In this document: positions 18,669 to 27,105 of the stretch, in pieces
How the letters are laid out: each line of letters opens with the position of its first letter
Position numbering within the stretch: the stretch's first letter is position 1
Assembly (NCBI RefSeq): GCF_019880555.1
Contig: NZ_JAINVU010000005.1
Coordinates: forward strand, 62,001-126,000
Direction of reading: 5' to 3'
Origin: Hephaestia mangrovi
GTDB taxonomy: Bacteria > Pseudomonadota > Alphaproteobacteria > Sphingomonadales > Sphingomonadaceae
DNA: 64,000 nucleotides
The notes under the pieces: generated by a model
Database searches by the model: none
The model's input: the letters and a program-made list of their open reading frames with translations, nothing else
What the model was told of the DNA's origin: nothing
Program-made: the position numbers and the translations under genes

Positions 18669-19412
18669 TCAGGAATCATCGTTGTCCTTGATGGCCTTGG
18701 CCCGGGCGCGTGCCGCTCGGGCCATATTGCGATAGGTCCCGTCGAAGACGGTATTGGTCGACGACGTCCACCGCGTTCCCTCGGCCAATGCATCCCGGCT
18801 CAACGCCAGCCGCCGCGCCCGCATCTCGCGCTGCGCCGCGAACTCGGGATCCATCGGCTCGAGCTGAAGGTCGGGATCGGCGGGGATAATGATGAAGCTG
18901 ATGAAGGGTTCGTCCTTGCGAAAGATATGGGTCGCGCCGGGCGGCGGCGCCTTGAAGATGCAGAAATAGGTCATCGGCCACCAATCGCTGCGGATGAGCG
19001 CCGGTACCGCCAGCGGCGTCGTATTGGTGGGATCGGTGAAATAGCGGGGATGCGGCTCGCTGCGGATCGCCCAGCCCGGCGGCACCGCGAGATCGAGTGA
19101 TAGCTGATACGAATAATAGTCCTCGCCGAACGCGCGAAACGGCGGCCACATCATATCGGGCAGCGGGGGAGCACCCCAATCGGCATCAAGCCGGACCTGT
19201 CGCCCGTCGTTCGTCACCCTTAGCTCGACGTCGAACGGGTAGAGCAGTTCGATGCCGTAGCGGGCGCTCTCGGAGAACGGCAGACAGTGCCACGCCTGTT
19301 CATGATTGCCATCGACGCGCGGCTGCTTGTCGCCAGCCCAGCCGGGAACGGTGATGCGGATCGGGTGCGGCTCGTTACGAGCACCGTGGCAGCGGAAAAC
19401 AACCTTGGGCAC
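18669..19412 (-). CDS. Conserved hypothetical protein, possibly DUF6065-like
   Basis: 247 residues, soluble, no signal peptide. The segments AWHCLPFSESARYGIELLYP, LAVPPGWAIRSEPHPRY, ALIRSDWWPMTYFCIFKAP and RKDEPFISFIIIPADPDLQL match my memory of the DUF6065 family, whose members show a PPGW element and a DWxPmTf element; this is recollection and needs an HMM search. Proteins of this family have been seen near metabolite-tailoring genes. The C-terminus is Arg/Ala-rich. The gene is convergent with the His-rich gene and has no partner on its own strand. Confidence 0.7.
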   Translation of the reverse strand: MPKVVFRCHGARNEPHPIRITVPGWAGDKQPRVDGNHEQAWHCLPFSESARYGIELLYPFDVELRVTNDGRQVRLDADWGAPPLPDMMWPPFRAFGEDYYSYQLSLDLAVPPGWAIRSEPHPRYFTDPTNTTPLAVPALIRSDWWPMTYFCIFKAPPPGATHIFRKDEPFISFIIIPADPDLQLEPMDPEFAAQREMRARRLALSRDALAEGTRWTSSTNTVFDGTYRNMARAARARAKAIKDNDDS

Positions 19413-19753
19413 TTTCGACCTCCATCACGAGACGGCACAGCACTGTCCGTGCTGCTGGCCTGTCTAGCGATCGCCGAAATAAGCTCGGATGAACAAAGTG
19501 GCTGGTGATCGTTATGCGTGCTCTTGTGAGGCCGCATCCAGGTCTTGATCCGAGCGAGCGCGACCTCACCACTCGCTCAATGGATGTCAGATGTGGATCG
19601 GCCCCGAAAAAGACCTTCGACACGTGGGGTGGACCGCACCGAAATTTGCCGGATGATTCGGTGCTTGAGTGCGGCATGAACGGAGGACCGCTATCAAGGG
19701 GCCAGCTTCGACCGTTGAATGTCGGCAATGTTGGCGTCTTCAGCCCATTGAGT
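19413..19753. other. Intergenic region with a dispersed repeat copy (19677-19746)
   Basis: 340 bases with no credible gene. The right part holds one of the clearest repeat copies: TGAACGGAGGACCGCTATC, then CGACCGTTGAATGTCGGCAA and TGTTGGCGTCTTCAGCCC. The repeat ends a few bases from the stop codon of the frameshifted monooxygenase, so it could act in its 3' untranslated region. Confidence 0.55.
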
Positions 19754-21305
19754 TCAATCGCTTGGCCATTGGGGCTCATCATGTGGCCGACCAAACCATC
19801 GTGCTGCGGCCTGAGCAGCCAATTTGGGTTCACAGGCTCCCTCGCTTGCCCAGGCGACCACGCCGTCGGGGCGTATCAACACCGCGCTCAAACCCAGCCG
19901 ATCGTTCGTGTCGCTGGCAACATAGGTCATCCGATCACCCCGCCGACCTGCCAGCGGGCAAAGTAGACCGTGAACATCGAAGTCGAGTAGCACGCCCTTC
20001 CCGTCGACCATGAGTTCGGCCAGTCTCCTGCCGTCCGCCAACTCAAAGTCGGGAGCGCTGCGTCCGACCAACGGGTGGGCATCACCCAAGTCGTAGCGGA
20101 GCGACACACCCCACACCCGCTCGGCGAAATAAGTCGCGCCGTCGCGCGTTTCGATCAGATCGCGAATGATCGCTTCGAGCGCACGCGAACTTGCGCTTGG
20201 CCGCATGATCGCGACCTGCGCCCGCGACCAATCGAGCACCTGCGCCCCGATCGGCCGCCGTTCGCTCTCATAGCTGTCGAGCAGGCCGTCCGGAGCTTCG
20301 CCCCGGATGGTCGCGGCGAGCTTCCAGCCCAGGTTCATCGCGTCGCCAAGGCCGAGGTTGAGGCCCTGCCCGCCGAGGGGGGGAATGGATGTGCGCGGCG
20401 TCGCCTGCGAGCAGGACCCTTCCCCTGCGATAGGTAGTTGCCTGAAAGGCGCGATCCGTCCAGGTCGCGGCGGCATGAACTGTGGCAACGGAAATCCCGG
20501 TACCGGAAACGCGGCGCAGCACGGTCTCGATATGCTCGCGCGTAATCGGCTCCGTCCGATGAAAGGCACCGCCGTCGAAGTCGACCATAGCGATCGTGCC
20601 AGGCGGCGTGAACGTATACATGCCGGTCGGCGTGTAATGCCGACCCGGCAGAAGACTGTCGGTGCCAGCCAGCTCGACCTCGATCGAATAGCCGGTAAAC
20701 TCGGGTTCGGTGCCGGCGAACCCGAAACCTGCGGCCTTCCGCACCGTGCTGCGGCCGCCGTCGCATCCAACGAGCCAGCGGCCATGCAACGCGTGGTCGC
20801 CCGCCTGAACGGTCACACCGTCGTCTGCCTGCTCAAGCGCCGCTACACCGCATCCGCGCCGGATCTCGACGCCCATCGCCAGGGCGCGGGCGGCCAGAAC
20901 GCTTTCGAGACGCGCCATGGTGACCGCCATGCTGGTGCCGGCGGGTCCGGGCAGACGATAGGGCCAGCTATCGTCATCGATCCTGTCCTGAAAGAACTGG
21001 ATGCCGGCGAAATGGCCGGCCGGTCGTCGCTGCTGCTGCTGCCAGTGCGCACGGTTCGCGATGCTCTTGCCCGAGCTGTCCCTGGATTGCTCGGGCATCC
21101 TGATGCTGTCCAGCATGCCGCGCCGGTAAAATGCCTCGATGGTCGGCGCATTGAGACCGCGCATGCCGAACGGCAACCGCTTCATCGGCGAGTGCGGGTC
21201 GTTTGAGCTTTCGAGTATCAAGACGGTCAGGCCTGCCAGCCGCAACTCGCATGCGAGGAACAAACCGACCGGTCCGGCGCCTGCGATCAGGACGTCATAT
21301 GTCAC
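19754..21305 (-). pseudogene. FAD-dependent aromatic-ring-type monooxygenase, frameshifted
   Basis: An intact gene would encode about 516 residues from GTG 21305 (VTYDVLIAGAGPVGLFLACE; GAGGG seven bases upstream). The FAD domain has GAGPVG, the DG-type motif LVGCDGGRSTVRKAAG and GRVLLAGDAAHIH. Just after AHIH a run of seven G on the plus strand (20377-20383) shifts the frame. Reading six instead of seven restores PLGGQGLNLGLGDAMNLGWK and then a C-terminal thioredoxin-like domain ending at TGA 19754. Class A flavin monooxygenases hydroxylate phenolic or polyketide substrates. It follows the TetX-like gene by 10 bases, so it is second in a TetR-controlled operon. The shift may be a real mutation, phase variation, or a homopolymer assembly error. 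Confidence 0.85.
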
Positions 21306-21315
21306 AGGCGGACCC

Positions 21316-22446
21316 TCAAGCCCTGGCAAGAGCGTTGGTGAAGAAGTCGACAGCCGCGAACGGCGCATTCTCGGCAAACAGAAAGCGGAGCACTTCGTGC
21401 CCGTCCACGGCGGCGGCCGCGCCACGTGGGAACATGTCCTTCTCGTAGGCAGCGAGCGCAGCCTCGACATCACCGGGGTGCTGGGAGAGCGCGACCGCGA
21501 GCTGCATGCCATCGAACAATGCGAGATTCGCGCCCTCGCCCGCGGGCGGCGCGAGATGCGCGGCGTCGCCGAGCAGCGTCACGCCGGGCACCCGTTCCCA
21601 ACGATGTCCTGCGGGCAGCGTGTGGAGCATGCGTAGTACGGGCGGCGTCTCGCTATCGGTGATCAGCGCGGTGAGCGCCGGTGCCCAGCCGGCGAACTCT
21701 GTGACGATGCGGCTCTTCGCCGCGGCGGGATCGGTGAAGTCGATGTCGGCGAACCATGCAGCAGGTCGGTTTAGCGCTACATAAGCGTGAAGCACACCAC
21801 TAGCCTCTCGGTGCGCCAAGATACCTTGCCCGGGCGCCAGCGCCATCAACGCGCCGCCGCCGACAGCCTCGGCTGCCGCCGGGTGCCTGACGTCCGCATC
21901 ATGCAGATATGTCTCGACGAACGACGTTCCGACATAGTCCGGTCTGGCCACCGATAGCAGGGGCCTTACCGTCGACCAGGCGCCGTCGGCACCGACGAGG
22001 AGGTCGCTGGTGACTGTCGTACCATCGGCGAAGGACAAGGCGTGTCGGCCGTTGCCAAAGGACGTGACATCACTCAGCCGTTTGCCCCACCTGATCGTAT
22101 CCGCGGGCAGCGATTCGATGAGAATCCTTCGGAGATCTCCACGGAGAACCTCGGGGCGTCCGCCGGTGCCATCGTCAGCCTGCTCGAAGACCACCGTGCC
22201 GTGGCGATCGAGCACACGTGTCGCCTCACCGCCCTCGTGGATGATGGCGCGGAACGCATCGGTAAGGCCCGCGGCCGCGAGCGCCACCTGCCCGTCATGC
22301 GTATGGATGTCTAGCTGGCCGCCTTGGGACCGAGCCTGTTCGGACGCGTCGGCTTCGTAGATGGTGGCGGCGATGCCATGGAGGTGCAGAACTCGGGCGA
22401 GCAAGAGCCCTCCCAGGCCCGCCCCGACGATAGTCACGTTGGTCAT
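21316..22446 (-). CDS. TetX-like FAD-dependent monooxygenase
   Basis: 376 residues, about the length of tetracycline-inactivating TetX enzymes. Nucleotide-binding GAGLGG (TIVGAGLGGLLLARVL), the GGQLDIHTHDGQ segment matching TetX GGTLDLHKGSGQ, LRGDLRRILIESLPADTIRW matching the NDLRAILLNSL region, and GDAAHLAPPAGEGANLAL near the C-terminus. The substrate-facing residues cannot be judged by eye, and many relatives act on other aromatic compounds. ATG 22446 faces a divergent TetR gene across an 79-base gap with two inverted-repeat operators. It is first in a two-gene operon. Antibiotic or xenobiotic modification is a reasonable hypothesis only. Confidence 0.85.
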   Translation of the reverse strand: MTNVTIVGAGLGGLLLARVLHLHGIAATIYEADASEQARSQGGQLDIHTHDGQVALAAAGLTDAFRAIIHEGGEATRVLDRHGTVVFEQADDGTGGRPEVLRGDLRRILIESLPADTIRWGKRLSDVTSFGNGRHALSFADGTTVTSDLLVGADGAWSTVRPLLSVARPDYVGTSFVETYLHDADVRHPAAAEAVGGGALMALAPGQGILAHREASGVLHAYVALNRPAAWFADIDFTDPAAAKSRIVTEFAGWAPALTALITDSETPPVLRMLHTLPAGHRWERVPGVTLLGDAAHLAPPAGEGANLALFDGMQLAVALSQHPGDVEAALAAYEKDMFPRGAAAAVDGHEVLRFLFAENAPFAAVDFFTNALARA

Positions 22447-22465
22447 GGTTGACTCTCTATTGGAC

Positions 22466-22506
22466 TGGAACGTCGTTCCATCAATCGCTATTGGAACATC
22501 GTTCCA
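22466..22506. promoter_or_regulatory. Paired TetR-type operators
   Basis: Two 15-base inverted repeats lie between the divergent starts: TGGAACGTCGTTCCA at 22466-22480 and TGGAACATCGTTCCA at 22492-22506. Both have half-sites TGGAAC/GTTCCA, and the centres are 26 bases apart (about 2.5 helical turns). The position, overlapping both expected promoters, fits repression of both the monooxygenase operon and the regulator itself by the adjacent TetR protein. Confidence 0.85.
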
Positions 22507-22525
22507 GAACTGTCAAGGAGCAGTC

Positions 22526-23221
22526 GTGACGTTAAAGACCCCAACACCCGAGCGACGGACCAGCGCGCTGTCGAAAGAGGCAATCATCGCCGCCGCCATC
22601 GAGATTCTCGACGGTCAGGGCGAGGCCGCGCTGACATTTCGCGCGTTGGCGGCCCGGCTCGCGACCGGCAGCGGCGCGATCTACTGGCACATCGCAGACA
22701 AGCAGGCGCTGCTTGCAGCCGCGACAGACCACATCATTGCCGGGATCGCGGTCGACGAGATCGTCGCGAAGGAGCCGCGACAGGCGATCCGAGAGTTCGC
22801 GCTCGGGGTGTTCGATGCCATCGACACTCACCCATGGGTCGGGGGGCAGCTGTCGCGCGATCCATGGCAGCACGCGGTGCTGCGAATCCTCGAGGCCGTT
22901 GGCGGTCGGGTCCAGGCGCTAGGCGTTCCCGCCGACGCGCAGTTCAATGTCGCGACCGCAATCATGAGCTTTATCCTCGGCCTCGCGGGACAATATGCGC
23001 TCGGCGCGGGGATGTGCGAGGGCGGCATCGACCGAGCGACAGCACTGGGCGAGATTGCAGCACGATGGGCACAGCTTGATCCAGCGAACTACCCCTTCGT
23101 GCGGTTGATTGCTATTCAGCTGCCCGGCCATGATGACCGGGAGCAGTTCCTCGCCGGCATCGACCTCCTCCTCGCCGGCATCGAGCCGCTCCGGGATACG
23201 ACGCCCCCCCCAGACGATTAG
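22526..23221 (+). CDS. TetR-family transcriptional regulator
   Basis: 231 residues from GTG 22526, preceded by AAGGAG five bases away; the frame is open upstream through the divergent promoter region, but that part would cross the operators. N-terminal helix-turn-helix: LSKEAIIAAAIEILDGQGEA, ALTFRALAARLATGSGAIYW, HIADKQALLAAATDHI, which is the classic TetR arrangement. The C-terminal ligand/dimer domain has the shape of the TetR_C group (FALGVFDAIDTHPWVG ... GQYALGAGMCEGGI). Divergent from the TetX-like gene with two operators between, so it probably represses that operon and itself, released by a substrate of the monooxygenases. Confidence 0.92.
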   Translation: MTLKTPTPERRTSALSKEAIIAAAIEILDGQGEAALTFRALAARLATGSGAIYWHIADKQALLAAATDHIIAGIAVDEIVAKEPRQAIREFALGVFDAIDTHPWVGGQLSRDPWQHAVLRILEAVGGRVQALGVPADAQFNVATAIMSFILGLAGQYALGAGMCEGGIDRATALGEIAARWAQLDPANYPFVRLIAIQLPGHDDREQFLAGIDLLLAGIEPLRDTTPPPDD

Positions 23222-23237
23222 TCCCAAGCGGACAACA

Positions 23238-23306
23238 TGAATGGATGGCAGCTATCGGGATAGGCAGCCGCATCATTAAACGACCGGAATGTTGGCGTCT
23301 CGAGCC
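23238..23306. repeat. Dispersed intergenic repeat copy
   Basis: TGAATGGATGGCAGCTATCG followed, about 25 bases on, by CGACCGGAATGTTGGCGTCT. Same layout as 18073-18140 and 19677-19746. Lies in the 180-base convergent gap between the TetR and cytochrome c genes. Confidence 0.65.
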
Positions 23307-23401
23307 ACGGCAATCAACGTCAGCTATCTCGTTGAGCTCTCCCATCAAGAGATAAACCACCCCTTCGCGACGGGCCTACGGGCATGCAAAACGCCGGGAT
23401 C

Positions 23402-23806
23402 TCATTTGAGCGACTGAAGATATGCGATTATTGCCTTTCGCCTTTTAGGGTCGCTAACTCCTGGGAATGGCATCCGATTACCTGGAATGAACTTGGCTGG
23501 GGCGGCAAGAAAAGCATCAAGGTTGACAGGCGTCCATATCCGGCCAGACTGCTTCAGTGCGGGGGATGGATGGGAGCCAGCCGCCGTTCCGGCCTGTCGA
23601 CCGACGACGCCGAACAGGTTCGGGCCGTATGAGCCGTGGCCCGGCGTGACCGCATGGCAGCCGGCGCAGGCGGTGAAGGCTGATCGGCCGGTATCGACGA
23701 GTTTTGGCCCCGCGCTCGATCGGGACGCCGAAATCACACCAATGCCGGCGGTCAGTGCGGTACAGAAGAGCATAAACGCGCTCAACGCTGATTTCCGGTC
23801 TTCCAC
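23402..23806 (-). CDS. Class I cytochrome c, monohaem
   Basis: 134 residues from GTG 23806, with GGAGG seven bases upstream. A signal or anchor sequence (SAFMLFCTALTAGIGVISAS) is followed by one haem site CAGCH, with the expected YGPNLFGVVGR and a distal Met in PGNRMPFPGV. This pattern is that of small periplasmic cytochrome c. The start lies three bases after the stop of the exported protein gene at 23809, so they are co-translated. Because a Tat-exported spermidine-dehydrogenase-like enzyme is encoded just upstream on the same strand, this cytochrome is a good candidate for its electron acceptor (inference). Confidence 0.92.
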   Translation of the reverse strand: MEDRKSALSAFMLFCTALTAGIGVISASRSSAGPKLVDTGRSAFTACAGCHAVTPGHGSYGPNLFGVVGRQAGTAAGSHPSPALKQSGRIWTPVNLDAFLAAPAKFIPGNRMPFPGVSDPKRRKAIIAYLQSLK

Positions 23807-23808
23807 AA

Positions 23809-24339
23809 TCAATCCTCCAGGTTCCATCGACGGTAGACGATGATCGTCTTGCCATAACTGTATGTCAGTACCTGTTTGTCATCAGATAGCTGGTAGACTG
23901 CCTGGATATTGACTTTGCCGCCGCGCGAAACGGTCAGCGCCAGCCGGCCATCACCGATAACTTTCCACGATACGACGTTAAATGCGGTCGAGCCGGTGCC
24001 CGAATGGTATTCGACGCCAGGCGTACCGTCGACCTGTGCCGCCCAGTGTCCTGACGTGATCGCGCCGTCGGTTGATCGGGAGGCAAAGGACACGAGAACC
24101 CTGCCGTCCGCATCATAAGCAAAGCTGCGCAACGCCACGACCGGTTTGGCGCCGGGATAGGTCGACGCCGCAAGATCGGCCTTCCAGAAGCCGATCAATC
24201 CCGATGGCGCCATTTCACGCGCGTCGTGAAGCGGAACGCCGTGGCCGGGCGATTCGGCTGCCCGTATACTGGTGGATGTGATGGCGAGCGCCGCCAGAAT
24301 GCACGATCGGGCTGACACGTTCAGCTTCTCGAACTTCAT
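23809..24339 (-). CDS. Exported hypothetical protein of the polyamine cluster
   Basis: 176 residues from ATG 24339, chosen because a signal peptide follows at once (ARSCILAALAITSTSIRAAE) and AAAGGA precedes it; the longer open frame upstream is Arg-rich and not protein-like. The mature part is predicted beta-rich (GLIGFWKADLAASTYPGAKP, DGRVLVSFASRSTDGAITSG, DDKQVLTYSYGKTIIVYRRW), like lipocalin-type barrels, but I do not recognise a family. It sits between the oxidoreductase and the cytochrome c, 131 bases and 2 bases away respectively, which suggests a role in the same periplasmic electron route. Confidence 0.72.
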   Translation of the reverse strand: MKFEKLNVSARSCILAALAITSTSIRAAESPGHGVPLHDAREMAPSGLIGFWKADLAASTYPGAKPVVALRSFAYDADGRVLVSFASRSTDGAITSGHWAAQVDGTPGVEYHSGTGSTAFNVVSWKVIGDGRLALTVSRGGKVNIQAVYQLSDDKQVLTYSYGKTIIVYRRWNLED

Positions 24340-24470
24340 ATCCTTTGCTCCAGGGTGTTGTGGCGATGGCTCGGATCCGAACGATTCCGTCATTTGCTGT
24401 CGGTGGCGGCGTTGCCGGCGAAACCCGATTGGTCGTCGGTGACGGACACGCCGCAACCGACGACAGCGCT

Positions 24471-26435
24471 TTAGATCCGTTCGTAAAAGCCGAGTTGGCG
24501 CTGCTCCAATTGCCGGACTGCGCGAAAAGCCTCGTCTATCGCCGTTCCCGCCGTCGAGACGCCGCCGGCATCGGAATTGGCGATTGTGATCCTGCCGAAC
24601 GGTTGCTTGGCGATCTCGATCGGCGACACCTTCTCGTCGCGATCGGGTTCGAACAGGGTGTCGCGTCCCGTGGCGAAGCCATGGCCCCAACGGTTGACGG
24701 TGATGGCGACAATGTCACGGGCCGGATCGAAGTCGCTGCCCGCCAGCGCCGCTGCAGCCTGGGTCCGCACGGCGCGTTCGAATGTCTCGAACGGCGTCGC
24801 GATCAACCCGGCGCGTACCATGCGGAACTGATCGTCCACGTAGGTGCCGGGCTCCGGCGGATTGCCGCCGCACAGTTCCGATACCATTGCCGCGTTGGAG
24901 AGGATGCCCGAGTTCGACCCCGTGTTGAACCCGACCACCATCGGTTCGGATGGATCGCGCGGCGGCACCATCTCGCCGAGATAACGCTGCTGGGCGATGC
25001 CCATGCGTCCGTAGAAGGTATTGGGGAAACTGACATTGCTGAGTTTGAGCTTTGCGAACGACTCCCAGTTGCGGAACAGCACGTTGGTCATCTGATTGAC
25101 GGCGCGTACCGCCTGGTGCAGCGCCGCCTTCTGCTCTTCGGGCAATTCCGGCAGGATATAGGGCACCACGTTGTTCATACATGCCATCACGACGTTCTTG
25201 CCCTTGACCGCGCTGAGCTTGCCGTCGTTGAGATAGGTGACTTCGCATTCGCTGTTGTCAGGATCGAACAGGCGCCGGTGCGCGGAGAGATGCTTGACCT
25301 GTGTAACGATCGAATTGAGGCGGACACGGACCTTCTGGCCCGACCGATCGAGCGTCGAATAATCGGTGCGTTTCGTTTCGATCTCAGCAAAAGTGCCCGG
25401 CGGCAGCGCGTCCGGGATGAGATCGCGCACGATCAGCCGGGCCAGATCGCTGTTGCCGGCAGGCAGCGTATAGTCTTCGGCGCGATGCTCAGCGCCCTCG
25501 GGAGACAGAGCCGGCCGCTCGAGGCCGATCCCGTTGAAGCCGGGACGCATGCGAAAGAAGGCGAACCAGGCAGACCCCATGTCCGCCCCGAGGCACCAGA
25601 TACCTTCCATCAGGGAGACGACGTCGGGATGCACCCTAGCGGCTTTCAGCATGTAATCGCGATAACTCATCGACCGTAGCGCGGAGACCTTCTGATCCGG
25701 CGTCATACCCGGCAGATAATCTTCCTTGCCGTTGACGAAGCGGTCGAGGTCCGCCTTGATCCGTGACGGAAACGGCGTCTGCGCCAACCAGGCGGAATCG
25801 AACGTCAACGGCGTGCCGCCGCGCACCAGTTTGTCGGCGCCATAGAGTTCCTTGCGGAACAGCGTCGCGCCTTCCAGCCCCATCGAACGATAGAGCTGCC
25901 CGTCGACGCGGTCCGACGGATCGCCCTTATGGATACCGAGCTTGCGGACCAGGTCGAGCGATTCATGCGTCCATTGCGGCGGCGCGACGAGATAGGAGGA
26001 GCCGCCGTTGGCGATCAGCTGTTTGCCGCCATATTCGAATTCATTGCGTTTCGCGTGACCGCCGAAATCGTCCATATTGTCGATGACGAGAATCTTCGCC
26101 TCGTTCCCGAAGCGCTGACGAAAATACCATGCCGCAGCAAGGCCGCTGAGGCCGCCGCCGACGACGACGAGATCATAGGTTTCGCCGGTGTCCTCGCCGG
26201 TCGGGAATACCTTGCCGTCGCGCATCGCATGAGCTCCTTCGTAGGAGCCGGGGTGCTGACCGCGCATGCCGGTGCGCATGGGAGGATAGGTTTTCGCCGA
26301 AACCGGATCACCGATATTCGCCGCCTTTTGTCCGATTGGCACAGCCATCGCCGACACCCCCATCAGCGACGCGCTACCGGCCGTCGCGACCGCTACACCC
26401 TGCAGAAAATCGCGACGCTGGATCGGGCGGCTCAT
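24471..26435 (-). CDS. Tat-exported FAD oxidoreductase, spermidine dehydrogenase-like (SpdH)
   Basis: 654 residues from ATG 26435, with AAGGA seven bases upstream; upstream in-frame ATGs exist but lack this. A twin-arginine signal (IQRRDFLQGVAVATAGSASL) shows export of a folded cofactor-bearing protein. FAD-binding GGGLSG (YDLVVVGGGLSGLAAAWYF) lies near residues 86-104, and GGHAKRNEFEYGGKQLIANG follows. Length and layout match spermidine dehydrogenases, which cleave spermidine to 1,3-diaminopropane and 4-aminobutyraldehyde in the periplasm. Close relatives of unknown substrate also exist. The neighbouring cytochrome c, aldehyde dehydrogenase and class III aminotransferase support an amine substrate. 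Divergent from the TonB receptor gene. Confidence 0.82.
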   Translation of the reverse strand: MSRPIQRRDFLQGVAVATAGSASLMGVSAMAVPIGQKAANIGDPVSAKTYPPMRTGMRGQHPGSYEGAHAMRDGKVFPTGEDTGETYDLVVVGGGLSGLAAAWYFRQRFGNEAKILVIDNMDDFGGHAKRNEFEYGGKQLIANGGSSYLVAPPQWTHESLDLVRKLGIHKGDPSDRVDGQLYRSMGLEGATLFRKELYGADKLVRGGTPLTFDSAWLAQTPFPSRIKADLDRFVNGKEDYLPGMTPDQKVSALRSMSYRDYMLKAARVHPDVVSLMEGIWCLGADMGSAWFAFFRMRPGFNGIGLERPALSPEGAEHRAEDYTLPAGNSDLARLIVRDLIPDALPPGTFAEIETKRTDYSTLDRSGQKVRVRLNSIVTQVKHLSAHRRLFDPDNSECEVTYLNDGKLSAVKGKNVVMACMNNVVPYILPELPEEQKAALHQAVRAVNQMTNVLFRNWESFAKLKLSNVSFPNTFYGRMGIAQQRYLGEMVPPRDPSEPMVVGFNTGSNSGILSNAAMVSELCGGNPPEPGTYVDDQFRMVRAGLIATPFETFERAVRTQAAAALAGSDFDPARDIVAITVNRWGHGFATGRDTLFEPDRDEKVSPIEIAKQPFGRITIANSDAGGVSTAGTAIDEAFRAVRQLEQRQLGFYERI

Positions 26436-27105
26436 CCCCAGTTCCTTGTCCTCACCCCTCATGTGCATTAGCCTTTCGCTGAGCCGGCGGATGGCCGGAC
26501 TAATAAGTTTCGCGGGCACTTCGGTCAGCACTCGGCATTGAATTCGGCATTTCTGCCGCGCTGCGTCGATGATGCGACAAAGCCCCGGTCGGCATCGCCC
26601 TCAGACGTTTTCTCCCCTGGCATCGACGCTAACAGCGGCTCGGCGCCGTTGCCTGCCGAAATCACCGCGAGGAAAAGAACATTCTACCGAAAACGGCGAT
26701 ATGCCGCGGGCCTGCCTGCCGCTCCGGCATCTTCCGTAAACGGTCATAATGCAGCGCAGCACGCACGATCCATCGCGCTCCAACCAAATCCCAGCCGCAT
26801 CGGTCGCCGTGCCTCAAGAGGCGGCTGTTGCCGAAGGAAAGCAGAGAAACAAAGAAGAGACGTCGTGCGATCGCGGAGGTGGCAATGCATGATGCGCCGC
26901 AACATTTGCCATGCGATCAGTACTTCAAATGGCAGGATGTGCCGGACGGCTGCAAAAAAACGGCAACAAAAGCCCACAGGTCGAAAGTTACGATCGCAGC
27001 GTCGGCGGGGCGGAAAGATGCACGCCCCAATAGGCGACCGGATATCCCCAGGCAAGAGGGTTCCGATGGGAGAGGGCGGGTCGACATTTCTTGGGGGATT
27101 GTACG
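26436..27105. other. Divergent promoter region between SpdH-like and TonB receptor genes
   Basis: 670 bases with only compositionally odd, Arg-rich open frames on the plus strand, none protein-like. Less GC-rich than the flanks, with A-rich patches (GCAAAAAAACGGCAACAAAA near 26951). It must hold both divergent promoters. I could not identify a palindrome that would clearly be an AsnC-family site. Confidence 0.45.

Noticed and set aside
24345..25679. 444-codon open frame on the plus strand
   Set aside because: Antisense of the SpdH-like gene; no start signal or domain.
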